A DNA stretch of 64,000 nt from Mesorhizobium sp. YM1C-6-2. Its GTDB lineage: Bacteria > Pseudomonadota > Alphaproteobacteria > Rhizobiales > Rhizobiaceae. The notes under the pieces are model-generated. The model was not told the DNA's origin, did not search any database, and was given only the letters and a program-made list of their open reading frames with translations. Of this stretch, positions 56,148-64,000 are shown piece by piece. The position numbers were made by a program, and so were the translations under genes. How positions within the stretch are numbered: position 1 is the first letter of the stretch; every line of letters begins with the position of its first letter. The stretch covers positions 248,001 to 312,000 of the forward strand of contig NZ_RCIZ01000003.1 in NCBI RefSeq assembly GCF_003666685.1, given 5' to 3'.

Positions 56148-56669
56148 CTACCGGCCGCCAACCCGCGCAACGACCGCAAGCAGGCTCGATCGGTCCGGCG
56201 CTTCGGTCTCCAGCACCTCGAAGCCGCCGGCCGCGAGTTTCTCTGGCAGTATCTCCGCGATCTTCGCCCGCTGGCCGGGCGAAGGCGCTTCGTAGAACAG
56301 GAAAAGCCGGCCGTTCCCCGCGAGTAGCCTCCGAACCGCTTCCAGCCCGCGCTTTGCATCCAGCCAGAACAGATTCACATTAACCGCGAAGATCGTCTCG
56401 AACGGGCCGGCCTCTCCGTCGAACGTCTCGATCGCCGCCTGACGGAAGATCGCCTTGCCTGCGGCGACCAGCGCCGCGTTCCGCTCCGTGGCGGCCTTGA
56501 TCGCCGTCGCCGAGCGGTCGATTCCCGTGATCGTCCCGCCGTTCAGGAGCGGGCAGGCCAGCGAAACTGCGACGCCTCTGCCGCAGCCGATCTCGAGAAT
56601 CGCCTCGTCACCGGACAGGCCCAGTCTCCCGACCGCCCATGTCAGCCGCTCCGGCGTCCTCTCCGCCAT
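56148..56669 (-). CDS. SAM-dependent methyltransferase, class I
   Basis: A 173-residue small methyltransferase. 'DEAILEIGCGRGVAVSLAC' is the SAM-binding motif I, 'ITGIDRSATAIKAATERNA' motif II with acidic Asp, and 'FETIFAVNVNLFWLD' motif post-II. Substrate unknown. ATG 56669 ('MAERTPERLTWAVGRL') has GGGGAG upstream; the frame extends 44 codons further without clear similarity. It converges on priA with 4 nt between the stops. Confidence 0.82.
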   Translation of the reverse strand: MAERTPERLTWAVGRLGLSGDEAILEIGCGRGVAVSLACPLLNGGTITGIDRSATAIKAATERNAALVAAGKAIFRQAAIETFDGEAGPFETIFAVNVNLFWLDAKRGLEAVRRLLAGNGRLFLFYEAPSPGQRAKIAEILPEKLAAGGFEVLETEAPDRSSLLAVVARVGGR

Positions 56670-56804
56670 GCCGTGCTCCCCTGTTGCCTCCGCCCATCTG
56701 GCGAAGCGACGCCGAGTCGCTAATATGGCGCCCACGAAAACATCGGTCCGGGCAGCGCGCAAGAAGAGACGGCGCCATGCCGGGCGGCAGTGAGGGGACA
56801 TTTT

Positions 56805-57200
56805 ATGGAGTTCACATTTCCGTGGCCTGTGACGCAGGGCGAATGGCTCGCCTGGGTCAGCGCCGCCGTCACCGTGCTCCTCGGCGCCGTGCTCCTCTTC
56901 GCGCCGGGCCTCTCCTTCAGGCTGTTCAGGCTGCCGCCGAAGCCCGAGCGTCCGGAAGCGTATGCCGCCGCCCGCGCCAACATGGCGGGCTTCTATCTCG
57001 GCCTAGGCCTCTCGGCGCTACTGCTCGCCCAGCCGCTGCTCTACATGGCGCTCGGCTTCTCCTGGCTGTTCACCGCCTTCGGCCGAATCGTCTCGATGAT
57101 GTCCGATCGCGGCACCGGTCTCGCCAACTGGCTCTGGCTCGCTTTCGACCTTGTGCTTTCGGCGCTGGCGCTCGCCTTCGCGCTGGGCTTCGTTTCCTGA
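56805..57200 (+). CDS. Four-helix membrane protein, DUF4345-like
   Basis: A 131-residue membrane protein with four hydrophobic segments (about 17-34, 61-78, 80-98, 109-128). 'GFYLGLGLSALLLAQPLLY' in the middle and 'AFGRIVSMMSDRG' after it resemble small DUF4345-type proteins, an assignment made by eye. GAGGGGA precedes ATG 56805; GTG 56790 in frame is an alternative. No functional clue beyond location upstream of the atp operon. Confidence 0.65.
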   Translation: MEFTFPWPVTQGEWLAWVSAAVTVLLGAVLLFAPGLSFRLFRLPPKPERPEAYAAARANMAGFYLGLGLSALLLAQPLLYMALGFSWLFTAFGRIVSMMSDRGTGLANWLWLAFDLVLSALALAFALGFVS

Positions 57201-57271
57201 TTCCGGCAGGCCTAGCGGGGCAGTTCTCCACACTGCGACAAAAGTGTCGGAAAAGCCCGTCCGCCAACGTG

Positions 57272-57299
57272 TTGCGGACTTGGAAAGCCTGTGCTAGAC
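57272..57299 (+). promoter_or_regulatory. Candidate sigma-70 promoter of the atp operon
   Basis: TTGCGG (57272-57277) and CTAGAC (57294-57299) with a 16-base spacer fit the loose alphaproteobacterial sigma-70 pattern. They lie 137-164 bases upstream of atpH in a 235-base gap with no gene. This is a match by eye; other AT-containing sequences in the gap could serve. Confidence 0.3.
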
Positions 57300-57435
57300 G
57301 GCATTCGACTTCCGGCAGGGGATGCCGAGCGCGTGCGCTCATGTCGGGGAAAATCCAACAAGGCCAGGGACTTAGCCGGCGTTAGCGCTAGCCCCGAAAA
57401 GTCCGCGGCCGGGCCAGACAGAGAAAAGACGATCA

Positions 57436-57996
57436 GTGGCACAGTCCAGTTCGCCAGTCTCCGGTATTGCCGAACGTTATGCGGGCTCGCTTTATGAGCT
57501 CGCCGTCCAGTCCAGCACAGTCGACAAGGTCGAGGCCGATCTGTCCCGCTTCGAGGGGCTGCTCTCCGAAAGTGACGACCTCGCTCGCATGATCAAGAGC
57601 CCGGTCTTCTCGGCCGAAGAGCAGTTCAAGGCGATCGTTGCCATCGCCGACAAGGCTGGCATTTCGGGCCTCGTCGGCAATTTCCTGCGCGTCGTCGCGC
57701 AGAACCGCCGGCTCTTCGCCGTACCCTCCATGATCAAGGCGTTCCGCGCCATCGCCGCCGAAGCGCGCGGCGAGGTCTCGGCGGACGTCACCTCCGCGCA
57801 TCCGCTTTCGGCCGCGCAGCAGGATGAACTCAAGGCGACGCTCAAGGGCGTCACCGGCAAGGACGTTGCGATCAACGCCGTCGTCGACCCGTCGCTGCTC
57901 GGCGGGCTCGTCGTCAAGGTCGGCTCCCGCCAGATCGACACGTCGCTCAGGACAAAACTCAATTCGCTCAAGCTTGCACTGAAAGAGGTCGGCTGA
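57436..57996 (+). CDS. atpH: ATP synthase F1 delta subunit
   Basis: Stalk subunit joining F1 to the Fo stator. The 186-residue protein starts with GTG 57436 ('[20 protein letters not shown]'), the usual alphaproteobacterial form, and has '[18 protein letters not shown]', '[18 protein letters not shown]' and the C-terminal '[19 protein letters not shown]', all typical of delta/OSCP. Its stop overlaps the atpA start (TGATG). It heads the F1 operon; Fo genes (atpIBEF) are at another place in such genomes. Confidence 0.97.
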   Translation: MAQSSSPVSGIAERYAGSLYELAVQSSTVDKVEADLSRFEGLLSESDDLARMIKSPVFSAEEQFKAIVAIADKAGISGLVGNFLRVVAQNRRLFAVPSMIKAFRAIAAEARGEVSADVTSAHPLSAAQQDELKATLKGVTGKDVAINAVVDPSLLGGLVVKVGSRQIDTSLRTKLNSLKLALKEVG

Positions 57997-59525
57997 TGGA
58001 CATCCGCGCCGCGGAAATCTCCGCAATCCTTAAGGACCAGATCAAGAACTTCGGCAAGGAAGCCGAGGTCTCCGAGGTTGGTCAGGTTCTCTCCGTCGGC
58101 GACGGCATCGCTCGCGTCTATGGCCTCGACAACGTCCAGGCCGGCGAGATGGTCGAGTTCCCCGGCGGCATCCGCGGCATGGCGCTGAACCTCGAAGAGG
58201 ACAATGTCGGCGTCGTCATCTTCGGTGCTGACCGCGACATCAAGGAAGGCGACATCGTCAAGCGCACCGGCGCCATCGTCGACGTGCCGGTCGGCAAGGG
58301 CCTGCTCGGCCGCGTCGTCGACGCGCTCGGCAACCCGATCGACGGCAAGGGCCCGATCGAGGCGACTGAGCGTCGCCGCGTCGACGTCAAGGCGCCCGGC
58401 ATCATCCCGCGCAAGTCGGTGCACGAGCCGATGTCGACCGGCCTCAAGGCCATCGACGCGCTGATCCCGATCGGCCGCGGCCAGCGCGAGCTCGTCATCG
58501 GCGACCGCCAGACCGGCAAGACCGCCATCATCCTCGACACCTTCCTCAACCAGAAGCCGCTCAACGAAGGCGACGACGAGAGCCAGAAGCTCTACTGCGT
58601 CTACGTCGCCGTCGGCCAGAAGCGCTCCACCGTCGCGCAGTTCGTGAAGGTGCTCGAAGAGCGCGGCGCGCTCGAATATTCGATCGTGATTGCCGCCACC
58701 GCGTCCGACGCGGCGCCGATGCAGTTCCTGGCGCCGTTCGCCGGCTGCGCCATGGGCGAATATTTCCGCGACAACGGCATGCACGCCGTGATCGCCTATG
58801 ACGACCTCTCCAAGCAGGCCGTCGCCTACCGCCAGATGTCGCTGCTCCTGCGTCGTCCGCCGGGCCGCGAAGCCTATCCGGGCGACGTCTTCTACCTGCA
58901 TTCCCGCCTGCTCGAGCGCGCGGCGAAGCTGAACGACGAGAACGGCAAGGGCTCGCTCACCGCGCTCCCGGTCATCGAGACGCAGGCCAACGACGTGTCG
59001 GCCTACATCCCGACCAACGTGATCTCGATCACCGACGGCCAGATCTTCCTCGAGACCAACCTCTTCTTCCAGGGCATCCGTCCGGCCGTGAACGTCGGCC
59101 TGTCGGTGTCGCGCGTCGGCTCCTCGGCGCAGATCAAGGCGATGAAGCAGGTCGCCGGCTCGATCAAGGGCGAGCTCGCGCAGTATCGCGAGATGGCCGC
59201 GTTCGCGCAGTTCGGCTCCGACCTCGACGCCGCCACGCAGCGCCTCTTGAACCGCGGCGCGCGCCTGACCGAGCTCCTGAAGCAGCCGCAGTTCTCGCCG
59301 CTGAAGACGGAAGAGCAGGTCGCGGTGATCTTCGCCGGAGTCAACGGCTACCTCGACAAGCTCACCGTCGCCCAGGTCGGCAGGTTCGAGCAGGGCCTGC
59401 TCGCCCACATGCGCTCAGACGGCAAGGCCGTGCTCGACACGATCCGCACCGAGAAGCAGATCAGCGACGACACCAGGGCCAAGCTCAAGGAGCATATCGA
59501 CGCCTTCGCGAAGAACTTCGCCTGA
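57996..59525 (+). CDS. atpA: ATP synthase F1 alpha subunit
   Basis: Noncatalytic nucleotide-binding subunit of the F1 hexamer. The 509-residue protein has Walker A '[10 protein letters not shown]' (about 169-178), the beta-barrel '[11 protein letters not shown]', '[19 protein letters not shown]', '[27 protein letters not shown]' in part, the signature of alpha subunits, and the Arg finger region '[17 protein letters not shown]'. Strongly conserved over the full length. Confidence 0.98.
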   Translation: MDIRAAEISAILKDQIKNFGKEAEVSEVGQVLSVGDGIARVYGLDNVQAGEMVEFPGGIRGMALNLEEDNVGVVIFGADRDIKEGDIVKRTGAIVDVPVGKGLLGRVVDALGNPIDGKGPIEATERRRVDVKAPGIIPRKSVHEPMSTGLKAIDALIPIGRGQRELVIGDRQTGKTAIILDTFLNQKPLNEGDDESQKLYCVYVAVGQKRSTVAQFVKVLEERGALEYSIVIAATASDAAPMQFLAPFAGCAMGEYFRDNGMHAVIAYDDLSKQAVAYRQMSLLLRRPPGREAYPGDVFYLHSRLLERAAKLNDENGKGSLTALPVIETQANDVSAYIPTNVISITDGQIFLETNLFFQGIRPAVNVGLSVSRVGSSAQIKAMKQVAGSIKGELAQYREMAAFAQFGSDLDAATQRLLNRGARLTELLKQPQFSPLKTEEQVAVIFAGVNGYLDKLTVAQVGRFEQGLLAHMRSDGKAVLDTIRTEKQISDDTRAKLKEHIDAFAKNFA

Positions 59526-59540
59526 GCTGACGGATAAGGC

Positions 59541-60425
59541 ATGGCCTCGCTAAAAGACCTCCGTAACCGGATCGCCTCGGTCAAGGCGACGCAGAAGATC
59601 ACCAAGGCGATGCAGATGGTCGCCGCGGCGAAGCTGCGCCGCGCGCAGGAGGCCGCCGAGGCCGCGCGTCCCTATTCGCAGCGCATGGGCGCCGTGCTCT
59701 CCAACATCGCCCAGGCCGTCGGCTCGGCCGGCGATGCGCCGGCGCTGATGACCGGCACCGGCAAGGACGACGTGCATCTGCTCGTCGTCGCGACCGCCGA
59801 GCGCGGCCTGTGCGGCGGCTTCAACAGCCAGATCGCGCGTTTCGCGCGCGACCACATCCGCCGCCTGCAGGGCGAGGGCAAGACGGTCAAGATCATCACC
59901 GTCGGCAAGAAGGGTTTCGACATCCTTCGCCGCGACTTCGCCTCGCTGATCATCGACCGCGTCGACCTGCGTGAGGTCAAGACGTTGAACTTCACCCATG
60001 CCGACGCGATCGGCCGGAAGGTCATCCAGCTCTTCAACGAAGGCCAGTTCGACGTCTGCACGCTGTTCTATTCCGAGTTCAAGTCGGTGATCAGCCAGAT
60101 CCCGACGGCGCAGCAGATCATTCCGGCGGCAGCGCCGGTCGCTGCGAACGAGCCGGAATCCGGCGGCGCGGCCGTCTACGAATACGAGCCGGAGCCGGGC
60201 GAGATCCTCTCCGACCTCATTCCGCGCAACATTTCCGTCCAGATCTTCCGCGCGCTTCTCGAGAACGCGGCCGGCGAGATGGGCGCCAAGATGAGCGCGA
60301 TGGACAATGCGACGCGCAACGCCGGCGAGATGATCGGCAAGCTGACGATCACCTACAACCGTCAGCGCCAGGCGCAGATCACCAAGGAACTCATCGAGAT
60401 CATTTCGGGCGCTGAAGCGCTCTAG
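59541..60425 (+). CDS. atpG: ATP synthase F1 gamma subunit
   Basis: Central rotating shaft of F1. The 294-residue protein has the N-terminal long helix '[20 protein letters not shown]' with '[13 protein letters not shown]', the Rossmann-like middle '[20 protein letters not shown]' and the C-terminal helix 'ASEMG'-like '[20 protein letters not shown]', all as in gamma subunits. It lies 15 nt after atpA. Confidence 0.98.
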   Translation: MASLKDLRNRIASVKATQKITKAMQMVAAAKLRRAQEAAEAARPYSQRMGAVLSNIAQAVGSAGDAPALMTGTGKDDVHLLVVATAERGLCGGFNSQIARFARDHIRRLQGEGKTVKIITVGKKGFDILRRDFASLIIDRVDLREVKTLNFTHADAIGRKVIQLFNEGQFDVCTLFYSEFKSVISQIPTAQQIIPAAAPVAANEPESGGAAVYEYEPEPGEILSDLIPRNISVQIFRALLENAAGEMGAKMSAMDNATRNAGEMIGKLTITYNRQRQAQITKELIEIISGAEAL

Positions 60426-61955
<1,530 letters not shown>

Positions 61956-61961
61956 TCAACG

Positions 61962-62210
61962 ATGGCCGAACCTGACTATCGCGAGGGCGATCGGGTTCGG
62001 CTTCTGAAACTCAGCGACGAGTTCCTCTCAGGCTTGCCGAAGGAAGATGTCGAGGAGTTGGTCTCGCTGATTGGGCGGGAATGGACTGTGGACGAATGGC
62101 ATGCTGACATCCAGCAAGTCGAGCTGACTTTTTGGATTCATGACGCGCCGAAAAAGTCACGAAGCCATTCGATTTGGGTACCGCCGGACTGGATTGAACG
62201 GATAAACTGA
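61962..62210 (+). CDS. Small SH3-like protein inserted between atpD and atpC, unknown function
   Basis: An 82-residue acidic protein between atpD (6 nt) and atpC (TGATG overlap). 'YREGDRVRLLKLSDEFL' looks like the first strands of an SH3-like barrel, 'EELVSLIGREWTVDEW' and 'QQVELTFWIHD' the middle, and 'HSIWVPPDWIERI' the end, a layout shared with small uncharacterised immunity- or regulation-type proteins. It has no membrane or signal part. Its codons are less GC-rich in the third position than those of atpD and atpC, hinting at later arrival. In other alphaproteobacteria atpC follows atpD directly, so this is an unusual insertion. A role as an ATP synthase regulator is a guess. Confidence 0.75.
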   Translation: MAEPDYREGDRVRLLKLSDEFLSGLPKEDVEELVSLIGREWTVDEWHADIQQVELTFWIHDAPKKSRSHSIWVPPDWIERIN

Positions 62211-62605
62211 TGGCTAGCTTCAAGTTCGAACTCGTCAGCCCCGAACGGCTCCTCGTTTCTGAAGAAGTCGAATCGGTCGTCATTCCGGGCGCGGAAGGCG
62301 AGATGACGGTGCTTGCCAACCACGCGCCGGTTATGACCACGATCAAGCCGGGCGTCGTCACGGTGAAGACCGCTGCCGGCGCCACCGAGCGCTATTGCGT
62401 GTTCGGCGGTTTCGCCGACATCCTGCCGGACGGCTGCACGCTGCTCGCCGAATCGGCTGTCGCGACCGACGCGATCGATCGCGACGATCTCGCCAAGCGC
62501 ATCCAGGATGCGCGCGAGGATGTCGCCGACGCCAAAGACCATCAGAGCCGCAGCAAGGCCGAGCAGTATCTCAGCAACCTCACCACGCTCGAGGCGGCGA
62601 TCTGA
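62210..62605 (+). CDS. atpC: ATP synthase F1 epsilon subunit
   Basis: Small regulatory subunit at the base of the F1 shaft. The 131-residue protein shows the N-terminal beta-barrel ('FELVSPERLLVSEEVESVVI', 'PGAEGEMTVLANHAPVMTTI') and a C-terminal helical hairpin ('DDLAKRIQDAREDVADAKD'). Its start ATG overlaps the stop of the inserted 82-aa gene (TGATG), so its translation now depends on that gene rather than on atpD. It ends the operon; an intrinsic terminator follows 28 nt later. Confidence 0.95.
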   Translation: MASFKFELVSPERLLVSEEVESVVIPGAEGEMTVLANHAPVMTTIKPGVVTVKTAAGATERYCVFGGFADILPDGCTLLAESAVATDAIDRDDLAKRIQDAREDVADAKDHQSRSKAEQYLSNLTTLEAAI

Positions 62606-62632
62606 TCCACGCCGAATGCGGGCATGAAATCG

Positions 62633-62659
62633 AAAGCGAGGCTTCGGCCTCGCTTTTTT
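62633..62659 (+). terminator. Rho-independent terminator of the atp operon
   Basis: AAAGCGAGGC (62633-62642) pairs perfectly with GCCTCGCTTT (62647-62656) around a TTCG tetraloop, followed by T's to 62659. This is a textbook intrinsic terminator, 28 nt after the atpC stop. Confidence 0.95.
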
Positions 62660-62756
62660 GTTTCGGCGGCAGCCGCGCATAGTCGCTTTTGCGACTGGAT
62701 CCCAGGAGGAGGTGGCGAAGACAGGGACGTGAGCCGCCTCCTGAAGGCGGCGGCCG

Positions 62757-63740
62757 CTACCCCGGATAGCAGCCGCGCTCGATCGCCAGCCGCCGCACCA
62801 GCGGCAGCACCGCGTCGATCGTCGGCGTCGCTTTGCCGGTCAGCCGGCCGAGCTCCTGCACCGCCGTCACCAGTGCGTCGATCTCCATCGGCCTGCCGCG
62901 CTCCAGATCCTGCAGCATGGAGGTCTTGTGCGCGCCGACATCGCCCGCCCCTTTGATGCGTTGGTCGACAGGGACGGGAAACGACACGCCGAGCGCCTCG
63001 GCAATCGTCTGCGCCTCCAGCATCATGTTCCTCGCCAGCGTCCGAGTGCCTTCGTCTGAAACGATTGCCGCGAGCGTGCTGCCGGTCAGCGCCGAGATCG
63101 GATTGAAGGAAAGATTGCCCCAGAGTTTCAGCCAGATCTCGCTGCGGATGTCCTGGCGCACAGGCGCCTGCAGGCCAGCCGCGATAAATTCCTCGGCAAG
63201 GCGCGTGATCCGTTCGCTCTTCTCGCCGCTTGGCTCGCCGAGCGAAAAGCGCCTGCCGTCGATATGACGGATCAGGCCGGGCGCATCGACCTCCGCCGCC
63301 GGATAGACCACCGAGCCGATGACGCGCTGCGACCCGATCGCGTCCCAGATCGTGCCGCCGGGATCGACGGCTTCGATGCGTCGCCCCTCGAACGGCCCCT
63401 TGAGCCGGTAAAAATACCACCAGGGCACGCCGTTCTGCATGGTGACGACGGCCGTGTTCTCGCCGATCAGCGGCGCGAACTGGGAGAGCGCCGGCCCCAC
63501 CGAATGGGCCTTCAGCGCCAGCACCACGTAGTCCTGCGTTCCGAGTTCATCGGCGTCTGACGCGGCCTTCACAGGCACCGTCTTCTCGACGCCGTCCTCG
63601 ATGAGCCTCAGGCCGCTGCCGCGCATCGCGTCGAGATGCGCTCCGCGCGCCAGCACGGAGAGGTCGACCCGGCCAGCCGCCGCGAGCTTGGCCGCGACGT
63701 AGCCGCCGATCGCGCCGGCGCCGAAGATCGCGATCTTCAT
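62757..63740 (-). CDS. 2-dehydropantoate 2-reductase (PanE/ApbA family)
   Basis: NADPH-dependent reductase making pantoate for coenzyme A synthesis, or a related ketoacid reductase. The 327-residue protein begins 'MKIAIFGAGAIGGYVAAKLA' (GxGxxG), 'VLALKAHSVGPALSQFAPL' and 'VVTMQNGVPWWYFY' follow (Asn), and 'SEIWLKLWGNLSFNPISALTG' with 'NMMLEAQTIAEALGVSFPVP' in the C-terminal domain carries the catalytic Lys region 'KLWGNLSFNP'. Length is at the long end of the family. ATG 63740 overlaps the upstream gene's TGA. Confidence 0.9.
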   Translation of the reverse strand: MKIAIFGAGAIGGYVAAKLAAAGRVDLSVLARGAHLDAMRGSGLRLIEDGVEKTVPVKAASDADELGTQDYVVLALKAHSVGPALSQFAPLIGENTAVVTMQNGVPWWYFYRLKGPFEGRRIEAVDPGGTIWDAIGSQRVIGSVVYPAAEVDAPGLIRHIDGRRFSLGEPSGEKSERITRLAEEFIAAGLQAPVRQDIRSEIWLKLWGNLSFNPISALTGSTLAAIVSDEGTRTLARNMMLEAQTIAEALGVSFPVPVDQRIKGAGDVGAHKTSMLQDLERGRPMEIDALVTAVQELGRLTGKATPTIDAVLPLVRRLAIERGCYPG

Positions 63741-64000
63741 CAGCCCAGCCCGAGTTTCGCCGCCAGTCCGATCCGCTGCAGCTTGCCGGTTGCGCCTTTC
63801 GGGATCTCGTCGAGGATGACGATCCTGCGTGGCACCTTGAAGTCGGCGAGCCTGCCCGACGCAAAGGTCCTGATCTCGCTTTCGCTTGCCGAGCGCCCCT
63901 CGCGCAGCACGATCGCGGCTGCCACCTCCTCGCCAAGCTTGTCGTGCGGCATGGCGAAGGTGACGCATTGGGCGATGTCGGGATGGTCCATCAGCACGTC
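63740..64000 (-). CDS. AMP-dependent acyl-CoA synthetase/ligase, C-terminal end (5' part outside window)
   Basis: Last ~86 residues of an AMP-binding enzyme. 'HPDIAQCVTFAMPHDKLGEEVAAAIVL' (in part 'MPHDKLGEEVAA') and 'LADFKVPRRIVILDEIPKGATGKLQRIGLA' (in part 'PKGATGKLQR', with the catalytic Lys) are the A8-A10 region of the family. The start lies beyond base 64000. The gene is coupled to the PanE-like gene by a TGATG overlap, so both may act on carboxylic acids in one path. Substrate not predictable from this part. Confidence 0.85.
   Translation of the reverse strand, partial: DVLMDHPDIAQCVTFAMPHDKLGEEVAAAIVLREGRSASESEIRTFASGRLADFKVPRRIVILDEIPKGATGKLQRIGLAAKLGLG

Overview
The window is a GC-rich, densely coded chromosomal stretch from an alphaproteobacterium, most likely a member of the Hyphomicrobiales (Rhizobiales) close to the Phyllobacteriaceae/Mesorhizobium group. 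This rests on gene content and order rather than on a 16S gene, which is absent: an F1-only ATP synthase operon (atpHAGDC, without the Fo genes) downstream of fsa-like transaldolase and priA, a ~1590-residue NAD-glutamate dehydrogenase, an SdhAF4 (DUF1674) gene beside htpX, a Usg-family gene, a leuS-lptE pair, and many 1-4 nt start/stop overlaps.

Region by region. 1-6459: the 3' part of a Flp/Tad-type secretion or pilus locus (secretin CpaC, small lipoprotein, TadG-like, two TadE-like pseudopilins, CpaE), which runs without a break into an L,D-transpeptidase, a coiled-coil membrane protein and a secreted SH3-like protein. 6434-8184: a membrane protein, then a knot of overlapping tiny genes (ribbon-helix-helix-like, unknown, and a probably frameshifted phage-type gene) abutting the 3' end of tRNA-Ala(CGC), which looks like the residue of an integrated element. 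8361-20547: housekeeping and envelope genes (yggT, yggU, ppa, ceramidase, LemA plus two TPM proteins, pdxY, DUF429, carbonic anhydrase, M3 peptidase, an HxlR regulator divergent from an alpha/beta hydrolase). 20739-31006: typA with a strong terminator, LysE-type exporter, NAD-GDH, serine hydrolase and UMF1 MFS transporter. 31003-36975 (minus strand): htpX, rsmB, heparinase II/III, purH. 37080-40496: SdhAF4, transglutaminase-like protein, secreted nuclease, and a vWA/TadG-type protein with its own CtrA-like promoter elements. 40610-47331: a 22-codon ORF with an exceptional Shine-Dalgarno, cfa, MOSC-acs, usg, a lipoprotein and an orphan LivK-type binding protein. 47410-57200: yggS, leuS, lptE, an orphan Bug-type binding protein, a hydratase, transaldolase, priA, a methyltransferase and a membrane protein. 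57436-62605: atpHAGD, an inserted 82-aa gene, atpC, terminator. 62757-64000: panE and the 3' end of an acyl-CoA/AMP ligase.

Most of the window is conserved core chromosome. The parts that do not fit a standard picture are the Tad locus with cell-wall genes appended, the tRNA-Ala-adjacent small-gene cluster, the strongly translated 22-codon minus-strand ORF next to cfa, and the extra gene inside the ATP synthase operon. No CRISPR array, complete insertion sequence, integrase or rRNA gene was seen.
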